DNA from: Clostridium pasteurianum
Lineage (GTDB): Bacteria > Bacillota > Clostridia > Clostridiales > Clostridiaceae
DNA: 64,000 nt
Direction of reading: 5' to 3'
Assembly: GCF_001705235.1 (NCBI RefSeq)
Contig: NZ_MCGV01000002.1
Location: 1 to 64,000, forward strand
Of the stretch, positions 57,119 to 64,000 are shown one piece after another (positions within the stretch are counted from its first letter, which is position 1; every line of letters starts with the position of its first letter). Made by a program: the position numbers and the translations under genes. Under the pieces are notes generated by a model, which saw only the letters and a list, made by a program, of their open reading frames with translations, searched no databases and had not been told where the DNA came from.

Positions 57119-57607
57119 TTAATAATTTGATACGGTTACACTTTGAATTACTACAGCTGCTCCACCTACAGTTTGTGCCATAACTCTATAAGTATGACCA
57201 GGAATAATGCCATCTGTTATTTCCATAGAACCATTAGCAGCGTATCCTCGACCAATATAACAGTCATCTGAGTAGCAAGTTTCTCCAGTATTAACATCAT
57301 ATGCTGCAAAGTGAATGCCAGGATAGGAAGCTCCATTACAAGTAAGACCTGTCCATGATACAGTTATTTGATTGGAATTATAAGGAGTAAATAAATAGTT
57401 ATTACTAGATGGACCATAAATTTGTGTAGAACTATCGACAGAAACACTGACATTGTTTTGAGTTATACTGTATGTAGTCAATGCATCAGCACTCAATTTA
57501 TTTGTAGGTTGTTTAGAAACTGTTTTAGCAAAAGTTGTTGTGGGAGCTACAAATGGAGCTGTTATAACTGATACAGCCAAAATCATAGATACTAATTTTC
57601 TTTTCAT
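57119..57607 (-). CDS. Small secreted protein of unknown function
   Basis: 162 residues with a clear signal peptide (1-27, ending TFA). The mature part is rich in Ser, Thr, Gly and Asn, with a beta-sandwich look (QITVSWTGLTCNGASYPGIHF, then GHTYRVMAQTVGG), similar in style to fibronectin-type domains. Cys at about residues 88, 110 and 116 may form disulphides. No family recognised. Ribosome site GGAGG is upstream of the start. Confidence 0.65.
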   Translation of the reverse strand: MKRKLVSMILAVSVITAPFVAPTTTFAKTVSKQPTNKLSADALTTYSITQNNVSVSVDSSTQIYGPSSNNYLFTPYNSNQITVSWTGLTCNGASYPGIHFAAYDVNTGETCYSDDCYIGRGYAANGSMEITDGIIPGHTYRVMAQTVGGAAVVIQSVTVSNY

Positions 57608-57688
57608 AATAATACCTCCAATGTATTTTTTTTCAATTTAAGTGCATTTATAGTATAATAAAAAACAAATTTCATGTCAAATTTATAT

Positions 57689-57750
57689 CATGGTGGATAC
57701 TAATAGATATAAAGAAATTATTAAAAAGTTTTATGGAGGAATTACATATA
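57689..57750 (+). repeat. Second copy of the DUF421 leader, no gene behind it
   Basis: Identical to 56217-56271 over 55 bases, with one change just upstream, including the TTTTATGGAGGAATTACATA ribosome-site region. Where the ATG should be, the sequence reads ATACCTGAT. An unused ribosome site remains. Confidence 0.7.
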
Positions 57751-57867
57751 CCTGATAATTTTTTTGATTTTTGTGACAAGCTAAAACAAAATAGGATACT
57801 TGATGGCGTTCAATAAACATACAAAATAATATATTACAAAGACATGTAAGAAAAGCATATATAAGCA

Positions 57868-57912
57868 ATGACAGAAACTTCATGAAATAAGGCTTCTGTC
57901 ATTTTTTTTATA
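57868..57912 (+). terminator. Terminator without a clear upstream gene
   Basis: AATGACAGAA and TTCTGTCATT arms followed by TTTTTTATA. On the plus strand the only upstream element is the orphan leader at 57689-57750. Confidence 0.65.
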
Positions 57913-57963
57913 TTATTTGTCTGACAAGTAGTACTTACCAAAATGAGTGTGAACTATACAGGT

Positions 57964-58545
57964 TTAGTTTAGAAAATGTTTTTCAAACGAATTGAAAATA
58001 TCTTGAAGCTTTATACTATAAATATTAGTATAGCCATTATCAAATGTATCTTTCACTAAATTATTAAAACTGTTGTCATGTGAATTACTGTCACCATCCC
58101 AATTCGAATAATTAAAAAATTTATTTAGACCATTAGCCTGGGTCATGATATTACTTCCAGTTTTTTGCGTATAGTCCAGGTTAAGTTTCTGTAGCTCTGC
58201 ACTTTTTGAGGTTTGCTGCTGTTTAGTATAAGCATCTATATCTGTAATTCCTTGACTTTTTGCACGCTGGGATATGCTATCGCTAGAGTAGGTATTTTCT
58301 ATCTCGGTTTTTGCTTTTTCATATGCAGTAACGGATTCAGCAAGATAATTTCCGTCTCCTCCTGGTACAGCCTCTAAATTATAAGTATATGTACCGCATC
58401 CACAGGATGGACTTGCATTTTGCTGTAAAATATAAAGATAAGACATCATGGAATCAGCTATTGGAGTTGAATACCCGTCATATTTATGTAGAGCAGTTTG
58501 ATATTCATTTATCGGTATTATGTTCGTAAGTACATGAATCAACAT
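57964..58545 (-). CDS. C-terminal part of a split gene, function unknown
   Basis: About 193 residues with no ribosome site at the first ATG. It overlaps the end of the 58505-58756 frame by 41 bases in another frame, and the two together read as one protein of about 260 residues, so a frameshift near 58505-58545 is likely. Contains a SPSCGCGTYTY segment, a long coiled helical part (YEKAKTEIENTYSS and TKQQQTSKSAELQKL) and NGLNKFFNY. No family recognised. No stop-codon decay elsewhere, so the break is recent or a sequencing error. Confidence 0.45.
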   Translation of the reverse strand: MLIHVLTNIIPINEYQTALHKYDGYSTPIADSMMSYLYILQQNASPSCGCGTYTYNLEAVPGGDGNYLAESVTAYEKAKTEIENTYSSDSISQRAKSQGITDIDAYTKQQQTSKSAELQKLNLDYTQKTGSNIMTQANGLNKFFNYSNWDGDSNSHDNSFNNLVKDTFDNGYTNIYSIKLQDIFNSFEKHFLN

Positions 58546-58756
58546 AAATTTTATTTTTATCTAAATGGGCTGATTCAAAAGTGTCAAAATGCAATGCTTT
58601 TTCCATAACTTTACCGGTAGTTGAATCAGTTTCTAGACATCCAATTCCATCTGATAAAGAGATAGGATCTTCTAAAGGTTTAGATTTTAGCTGTGTTTTA
58701 TTATAAGTATTAGGACTTTGATACTGCGACAATGAATTTATAGAATTCATAGCCAT
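58505..58756 (-). CDS. N-terminal part of a split gene, function unknown
   Basis: 83 residues from ATG 58756, AMNSINSLSQYQSPNTYNKT onward, Ser/Asn/Gln-rich, no signal peptide. A weak GAAAG ribosome site precedes it. The frame ends soon after the overlap with the downstream part. Probably the first third of one broken gene. Confidence 0.45.
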   Translation of the reverse strand: MAMNSINSLSQYQSPNTYNKTQLKSKPLEDPISLSDGIGCLETDSTTGKVMEKALHFDTFESAHLDKNKIYVDSCTYEHNTDK

Positions 58757-58874
58757 AATATAGCTTTCTTTCAATATTAATTAACATTAGTCATAGCTCT
58801 CTTTACTAAATTATCAAATACTTTATTTATAAATTTAACTACATTTTTATGCAATTTCCTAAAATTTTAGATAT

Positions 58875-59639
58875 CTATTTAGATTTAGCAGCCGTTTCAA
58901 TAGCCTTATAAGCCTTATAAAAATCTTGACCGTTATTAACATCTTGTATTAACTGCAATAGACCTTTTTGCCCTACAATGGATAACCATCTATGTACCTC
59001 ATGTTTTGCTAAAGTATAATTTAATCGTCTAGTATTTAAATCACTTGCATAAAATTGTTTATCCGAGTCTAAACTTCGCATACTAGGTACCTTTAGCCCA
59101 TTTTGAGTTCTCTTTATCCATTGCTTTTCAGAGTATCTGGGCCTATTATCTACTTGCGTTGCCATCCCTTCATTAAACCACACAGGAATATTATTGATTT
59201 TATTAATTCTATATGCCAATTCACTGTGAGTGAGTTCATGAGAAATTACATCAGTATTCATGCCATCTGGGCCTAAAACTATATAAGTACCAAAGGTAGT
59301 TTTTTCTGTAGCTCCCGTTTTATTTTTAACACCAAACCTTTTCAAAGCTGATGAATCTTTGCTAATTATAAAGATAGATTTAGCATTAAAACTTCCATAT
59401 AGCCGAGCCACATTATTCTTAGATTTAGAAATAATATTTAATATATTACTTGTATCCATGCCAGAAGCATTAGGTTTAACATAAACATTTTTAGATATCT
59501 CTTTGAAATCCGAAAAATTCACTGTATAACAATTAAATGCATTAACGGTGGATCTATCCGATAATACAAAAAATAGAGTTAACATGGTTATAAATATAAA
59601 TACTACAAAGCTTCTAATAATAATCTTCTTTTTTTTCAT
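58875..59639 (-). CDS. Membrane-anchored gluzincin metallopeptidase
   Basis: 254 residues. Short basic N terminus and one hydrophobic segment (about 8-28), so an anchored or secreted protein. HELTH at 134-138 gives zinc ligands His134 and His138 with Glu135, and VWFNEGMA gives the third ligand Glu157, the gluzincin/peptidase MA arrangement. Likely a zinc protease acting outside the cell; target unknown. Divergent from the GH5 gene at 59759. Confidence 0.75.
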   Translation of the reverse strand: MKKKKIIIRSFVVFIFITMLTLFFVLSDRSTVNAFNCYTVNFSDFKEISKNVYVKPNASGMDTSNILNIISKSKNNVARLYGSFNAKSIFIISKDSSALKRFGVKNKTGATEKTTFGTYIVLGPDGMNTDVISHELTHSELAYRINKINNIPVWFNEGMATQVDNRPRYSEKQWIKRTQNGLKVPSMRSLDSDKQFYASDLNTRRLNYTLAKHEVHRWLSIVGQKGLLQLIQDVNNGQDFYKAYKAIETAAKSK

Positions 59640-59758
59640 ATAAACACCTCCATTATTACTCTTATATTATATAATGTTGTACTTTTATTGTAAAAAATAA
59701 CATACTTTTAAAAGAAGGGAAATATTATCGTATTAATATAGTGGGGGTAAAATTGAGT

Positions 59759-61474
59759 ATGAAAAGAAAAAGCTTAATATTTACTTTATTGACCTTAATA
59801 TTTACAGCTTCAGTGTTGGTATTGATAGCGATGCCGTCAAATGCAGTAAAAGCTGCAGAGATCACTTCAAATGACTTTTTAAAGGCTAACGGAAAAGCAT
59901 TATGTAAGAATTGGGGTACTGGTAATATAGTACAACTTAGAGGGACAAATGCTGGTGGATATATGTTACAAGAATTCTGGATGACTCCTACCGAAAGTAG
60001 TTCAGGTCAGTACAACGTAACTTGCGAAATGGATATCTACAAAACCTTAACATGCCGTTTTGGTGAACAAACAATGCGAGACTTAGTTGGAGTTTATCAA
60101 AATAACTATTGGACAACAAAAGATTTTGATAACTGTCAGTCAATGGGAATTAATTGTATACGTCTTCCTTTATGGTATATGAATTTCATGGATTCTAATG
60201 GTAACTATCTCTCAAATGCCTTTAATCGTGTTGATTGGTTTGTTAATGAGGCAGGTAAAAGAGGGATTTACGTAATTTTAGATATGCATGGAGCACCAGG
60301 ATCACAAAATGGAAGCGATCATTCTGGCGTTGATGGGGGAGATGCAAAGGAAGCAGCTTCACAATTCTTCTTTGGGAACAACGCTAATAGAAATCAGCAG
60401 CTTTATTATGATCTTTGGTCTAAAATAGCAGCACATTATAAAGGCAATCCAACCGTTGCAGGCTATGACTTACTAAATGAGCCATATTGTACCTATCGTT
60501 ATAAATCAGGTGAAAGTGAAGATACGCTGCATACAACATTATGGAATATTTATAATAATGCATATAACGCAATTCGTTCAGTAGATAAAGATCACACTAT
60601 TATTATGGAGGCAACTTGGGATCCTTGTGATCTTCCAGATCCATCAAAGTATTCTTGGTCAAATATAATGTATGAATATCATAATTATAAATATGCTGAT
60701 TATAATAATGAAAACGGGGCTCAAGTTAAAAGTATTAAAGATAAAGTAAATGAAATTGTTAATCAAGGTTATAATGTACCAAGCTATATGGGTGAATTTT
60801 CACTTATGGATAATATTTCTGCATGGCAGCAAGGACTTGATTTGCTTAATAGTTCAAATTTAAGTTGGACAGAATGGACATATAAAGTAAACAATAACAA
60901 TAATAATTGGGGATTATATCGCCAAAATGTACCAAAGGCAAATGTAGCAGCAGATTCTGCTGATACAATTCGTTCCAAGTGGTCAAATGTTGGAACTTCT
61001 AGTCCTAATACTGATTTAATTAATGCAATTAAACCTTACTTTACAGCACCAGAACCTAGCAATATAACAGACGGACAATATTATTTGACAGCTATAGCAA
61101 ATAATAAAGTTGTTTGTGCTGATAACTCCGGAAAGGATCCGTTAATTGCAAACAGACCTAGTTGTAATGGAGCCTGGGAAGCCTTTACTGTCGTTAATAA
61201 TTGGGATGGAACTATTTCATTGAAGTCAAGTGCAAATGGAAAGTATGTTTGTGCTGTTATTGATTCAAAGAATGAACTAATTGCTAGAAGTTCACAGATA
61301 AATACCTGGGAGAAATTTATTCCTTATAAAATAACAGATAATCAATATGCTCTTAAATCAGTTGCAAATAATAATTATGTAAAGGCTGATTTAAATAATA
61401 ATGGTACACTTTATGCTGCTAGTTCATCTATTGCCGGAGCCTGGGAAGCATTTATTATTACGGCTATTAAGTAG
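59759..61474 (+). CDS. Secreted GH5 glucanase with C-terminal fascin-like trefoil
   Basis: 571 residues. Signal peptide (1-33); GH5 barrel (about 40-420) with acid/base Glu241 in YDLLNEPYC and nucleophile Glu346 in SYMGEFSLM; C-terminal beta-trefoil (about 440-571) with repeated LKS-ANG-YV units of the fascin/FSCN type, distinct from the ricin-type modules of the xylan cluster. The N-terminal RGTNAGGYMLQEFWMTP block resembles BglC-like exo-1,3-glucanases, so beta-glucan is likely. GGGGGT precedes ATG 59759. Confidence 0.82.
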   Translation: MKRKSLIFTLLTLIFTASVLVLIAMPSNAVKAAEITSNDFLKANGKALCKNWGTGNIVQLRGTNAGGYMLQEFWMTPTESSSGQYNVTCEMDIYKTLTCRFGEQTMRDLVGVYQNNYWTTKDFDNCQSMGINCIRLPLWYMNFMDSNGNYLSNAFNRVDWFVNEAGKRGIYVILDMHGAPGSQNGSDHSGVDGGDAKEAASQFFFGNNANRNQQLYYDLWSKIAAHYKGNPTVAGYDLLNEPYCTYRYKSGESEDTLHTTLWNIYNNAYNAIRSVDKDHTIIMEATWDPCDLPDPSKYSWSNIMYEYHNYKYADYNNENGAQVKSIKDKVNEIVNQGYNVPSYMGEFSLMDNISAWQQGLDLLNSSNLSWTEWTYKVNNNNNNWGLYRQNVPKANVAADSADTIRSKWSNVGTSSPNTDLINAIKPYFTAPEPSNITDGQYYLTAIANNKVVCADNSGKDPLIANRPSCNGAWEAFTVVNNWDGTISLKSSANGKYVCAVIDSKNELIARSSQINTWEKFIPYKITDNQYALKSVANNNYVKADLNNNGTLYAASSSIAGAWEAFIITAIK

Positions 61475-61608
61475 GTTACAGAATATTTAAGAGATTCCAA
61501 TATATGATATAATAAAATTGAGAGAAAAAAAGTTTGATTTGGTCACTCTCCAGAAATACTTCTCTTCCAGAGCCGTTACGGAATATGGACAACAGAGGGG
61601 GTGACAAT

Positions 61609-61776
61609 TTGAGTGATGATGTGATTGTAACAGCCATAGTTTGTATTACTGCAATAAGCATTGTAGGCATATTTTCTACACTAGCTTACTTAAAAGAAAA
61701 AGCTTCTCTTAAATTAAGGGAAGATGAAATATCTATTACTGTTAATGATGGTAATAAAAAAACTCAAAAAAAATAG
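61609..61776 (+). CDS. 55-residue single-helix membrane peptide, candidate type I toxin
   Basis: Starts at TTG 61609 with a strong GAGGGGGTG ribosome site. One hydrophobic helix (VIVTAIVCITAISIVGIFSTL) and a Lys-rich tail ending NKKTQKK. Upstream AGCCGTTACGG (61571-61581) can pair with downstream CCGTAATGGCT (61833-61843). Such 5'-3' pairing and small size recall type I toxins, but the assignment is inference; it could be a small membrane protein of other function. The longer frame to 61534 is not favoured because it lacks a ribosome site. Confidence 0.55.
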   Translation: MSDDVIVTAIVCITAISIVGIFSTLAYLKEKASLKLREDEISITVNDGNKKTQKK

Positions 61777-61804
61777 CAGCATATCTATGCGACTAGATAT
61801 GCTG
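61776..61804 (+). terminator. Hairpin after the small membrane peptide gene
   Basis: CAGCATATCTA and TAGATATGCTG around TGCGAC form an 11-bp stem. No strong T run follows. Confidence 0.55.
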
Positions 61805-61916
61805 ACAAACCAAACTATTTAACTAATAAAAACCGTAATGGCTTTTTACTCTATAAATATATTATAACACTTATAGGGTAAAAATAAACATATTTGAAAT
61901 TAAAAAAATTAATTGA

Positions 61917-62873
61917 TTAATGTGTTGCCAAATATGATTTTAACCATTTAAGTGCAGGACGTTCAGTACCATTTGAGTTAATTAAATGAGTATTTTGTTT
62001 CCAAGTTTGTCCCTGCATATAACCCCATAAAGTTACACCTTTAACATTAGGATTTTCCCATAGAACAGGAAATTTTTCCTTATATCTTTCAAGTTGTATA
62101 GAATCATTGCCTGTAATATCAAGTTCTGATACGTATATTGGTAATCCTGTTGAGGATAAAGTATTTAAAACTGATTTCATAGTATTTACAGAAACATAAT
62201 CCATATTAAATTGATGACATTGTATTCCTATTCCATCTATAAGGCCTTTACTTTTAAGAATGTTTATAATTCTAACGTATTGAGCTGCTGCATTAGGATC
62301 GCCGATTATTCCATATTCGTTAATTAAAAGCTTTGAATTAGGGAAAGCTTTTCTTGCTTGCTGAAAAGACCATACAATCCAGTCATAGCCTGTAGAACCA
62401 TTTCCACCTATAGCATTTTTATATGCAGGCTGTGTGTGTAAAGGTTCATTTACAACATCTACGAAAGCTGATCCTGAATATCTTCTACCTGCAGCTTGAA
62501 TCCAATTGGATACTTCTGTTTTTTGAGCTGATGGCGAAAGACTTGATAACCATTGAGGCTGCTGACTTCCCCATACTAAAGTATGAAATTTAAAAGGCAT
62601 TCCTTTGCTTCTTGCATAGTTATAAATAGTATCTGCATTACCCCAATTCATGCTTCCACGGTTTGGTTCAATAGAAGCCCATTTGGTAGCGTTTTCAGGA
62701 GTAACCTGATTCCAGTAAGTACTAAAGTTACTTGGAACGCTGTAACTAATAATATTTCCTACAAATTTATTTCGGGACATTGCTGCTTTAGCACTCCCAA
62801 CATTAGAAACTGAAAGCATAAAACCTAAGGACAATACTCCGGTACAAATTTTTAAAAGTTTTGATTTTAACAT
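61917..62873 (-). CDS. Secreted single-domain GH10 endo-xylanase
   Basis: 318 residues. Signal peptide (1-31); a GH10 TIM barrel with acid/base Glu143 in DVVNEPLH and nucleophile Glu250 in YVSELDI; substrate-binding blocks ENATKWASIEPNRG, HTLVWGSQQP and TLWGYMQGQTW are typical. No binding module. Hydrolyses internal beta-1,4 bonds of xylan, complementing the GH30 enzymes. ATG 62873 has AAGGAG nine bases upstream; a GTG at 62882 falls next to that site. Confidence 0.9.
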   Translation of the reverse strand: MLKSKLLKICTGVLSLGFMLSVSNVGSAKAAMSRNKFVGNIISYSVPSNFSTYWNQVTPENATKWASIEPNRGSMNWGNADTIYNYARSKGMPFKFHTLVWGSQQPQWLSSLSPSAQKTEVSNWIQAAGRRYSGSAFVDVVNEPLHTQPAYKNAIGGNGSTGYDWIVWSFQQARKAFPNSKLLINEYGIIGDPNAAAQYVRIINILKSKGLIDGIGIQCHQFNMDYVSVNTMKSVLNTLSSTGLPIYVSELDITGNDSIQLERYKEKFPVLWENPNVKGVTLWGYMQGQTWKQNTHLINSNGTERPALKWLKSYLATH

Positions 62874-62882
62874 AATTACCAC

Positions 62883-63290
62883 TCCTTTTCTAATCTCTCA
62901 TATTTACCATAAAAACTTATTTACAAGTGTACTTAAATTATCACTATTAAGATTGATAATAAGATGCAAGATATATTTATTGTGTCATATTAGCTAAATA
63001 GCAAAACATAGTAAATCATTATAGTAATTTTAATTTTTAACACAGTATACTAGCTAGCATATGCTATAGCAATATTATTTAACTTTAATATATTATATCA
63101 TGTAAATATATTTACTTACAAACGCATATATGTAATTGCATTGAATATATTTACATAAGAGATTTAAATATACATAATATACTTATTTTTTTGAGCTTAT
63201 AAATAGAAATAATCCTTAATTCTCATAAAAATATAGTTTTTTGCATGTTGCAAATACTATAAAGGGGTGCTAACCATTAAATAAAATTAT
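62883..63290. other. AT-rich intergenic region with palindromes
   Basis: No gene. GTAAATATATTTAC (63102-63115) is a perfect palindrome, and ATGTAAATATAT (63100-63111) recurs inverted at 63145-63156. These could be regulatory sites for the GH10 gene. Confidence 0.35.
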
Positions 63291-63293
63291 TTA

Positions 63294-63322
63294 TTGACAT
63301 AAAAAATTGTCCCTATTATAAT
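63294..63322 (+). promoter_or_regulatory. Consensus promoter of the riboswitch-controlled exchanger gene
   Basis: TTGACA (63294-63299), 17-bp spacer, TATAAT (63317-63322), both perfect. Confidence 0.85.
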
Positions 63323-63342
63323 TAACATAATTGTATATTTAC

Positions 63343-63465
63343 AAAAGGGAGTAGTTTGATAGGTATTGTCAACATAGTGGTTAAAAAAGCCTGGCAATAT
63401 CCGCAAAAATGCGAAACGAGACTTTTGGCATGTTTTTGACATGCTAGGAGTCTTTTTATTTTTTT
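63343..63465 (+). ncRNA. yybP-ykoY (manganese) riboswitch with terminator
   Basis: AAAAGGGAGTAG at 63343 and AAACGAGACTTTTGGC near 63414 are the two conserved blocks of the yybP-ykoY manganese riboswitch, with paired strands between. TGGCATG and CATGCTAGGAGTCT then form a terminator before TTTTTATTTTTTTG. Downstream is a cation exchanger gene, as expected for this class. Confidence 0.75.
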
Positions 63466-63481
63466 GTTTAGGGGGAGAAAA

Positions 63482-64000
63482 ATGATAATAACAATTTTAA
63501 TTATGTTTATTGCAGCAATTTTAATCTACCTTAGCTGTGAATTTTTTGTAAATGGGATTGAATGGGTAGGTAAGACATTTAATATTTCTCAAAGTGCAGT
63601 AGGTTCAATTTTAGCTGCCTTCGGTACAGCTTTACCTGAAAGTGTTGTAACGTTTATAGCAGTAGTTTTCGGCACCAATTCAAAGCAAAAAGATATTGGC
63701 ATTGGAGCAGCTTTAGGTGGACCTCTTGTCTTAAGCACAATTGCATATGCTGTTGTTGGTATAAGCATGTTTATTTTTAGCAAGAAAAGAAAGTACGGTG
63801 AGTGTATTAAATTTGATAGTAACAAATTAGCACGAGATCAAGTTTGGTTTATGTGCATTTTTGTATTTAAGATTGGATTAGGACTTGTAGCCTTTGCAAT
63901 AAAACCTTGGCTGGGAATTTTATTTCTAGTGGCTTATGGAGTTTACTTTTATAGAGAAATGAATGCTGAAAATGTGGAGGTTACTGAGACTTTGGAACCA
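63482..64000 (+). CDS. Calcium/cation antiporter (CaCA, YrbG-like), truncated by the window end
   Basis: First 173 codons, open to the end of the window. Starts at ATG 63482 with AGGGGGAG upstream. An alpha-1 repeat is recognisable in SAVGSILAAFGTALPESVVTF, with further hydrophobic helices and a basic loop (KKRKYGE). Members exchange calcium or other cations for protons or sodium. The manganese riboswitch in front suggests manganese export or homeostasis. Confidence 0.75.
   Translation, partial: MIITILIMFIAAILIYLSCEFFVNGIEWVGKTFNISQSAVGSILAAFGTALPESVVTFIAVVFGTNSKQKDIGIGAALGGPLVLSTIAYAVVGISMFIFSKKRKYGECIKFDSNKLARDQVWFMCIFVFKIGLGLVAFAIKPWLGILFLVAYGVYFYREMNAENVEVTETLEP

Overview
The window is AT-rich, with dense Shine-Dalgarno sites (AGGAGG type), frequent TTG and GTG starts, spore-germinant receptor genes, secreted clostridial polysaccharidases and a nitrogenase-like operon. 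It reads as a mesophilic, plant-polysaccharide-degrading Clostridium. The mix of plant cell wall enzymes, ricin-type modules and a GH30 subfamily 8 xylanase without the glucuronate-binding Arg resembles what is known from C. acetobutylicum and its pectinolytic relatives; the species, and whether this is chromosome or megaplasmid, cannot be settled from the sequence. No rRNA, tRNA or CRISPR array was seen.

Layout. 0.2-8.8 kb: an erythromycin-esterase-like protein, a CE1-like esterase, two paralogous secreted PL9 pectate lyases, a PadR/membrane-protein pair, and a divergent EamA exporter/LysR pair. 9.0-11.9 kb: a serine recombinase translationally coupled to a pentapeptide-repeat protein, then an MFS exporter. 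12.3-18.5 kb: a five-gene germinant receptor operon with a duplicated C-B pair. 18.7-24.6 kb: a nitrogenase-like operon (TM1266-type regulator, NifH-, NifD- and NifK-like) behind a structured leader, flanked by two almost identical Rpn-type PD-(D/E)XK nuclease genes that each carry a strong internal start. 24.8-33.5 kb: a large modular GH5 enzyme, an aromatic-acid-decarboxylase-like amidohydrolase, DUF2889 and PadR genes sharing a palindromic operator, and a LysR/DHA2 MFS pair. 33.6-49.2 kb: eight minus-strand secreted xylan-degrading enzymes (two CE1 esterases, two GH30, three GH43, one clan-A GH) bearing six near-identical beta-trefoil modules and two CBM2 modules; a divergent PucR-family regulator follows at 49.7-51.3 kb. 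51.3-64 kb: a decayed gene, a phosphoesterase, a HAD/PHP/MFS cluster, a DUF421 protein, small secreted proteins, a gluzincin protease, a GH5-trefoil enzyme, a 55-residue membrane peptide, a GH10 xylanase, and a manganese-type (yybP-ykoY) riboswitch in front of a truncated cation exchanger gene.

Working together: the secreted enzymes cover pectin (PL9), mannan or glucan (GH5), xylan backbone (GH10, GH30), side chains (GH43) and esters (CE1). They have no dockerins, so they look like free enzymes held on substrate by their own binding modules. Several operators (GTTAAC-based palindromes, PadR and LysR boxes) suggest local control.

Two families of short non-coding repeats thread the intergenic regions. 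Family A has AATTAAGAAT ends and folds into one long hairpin. Family B has GAGAAGTAACAATATTTTGG ends and a core stem with compensatory base changes. They are the most unusual structural feature here, along with the Rpn-flanked nitrogenase-like operon.
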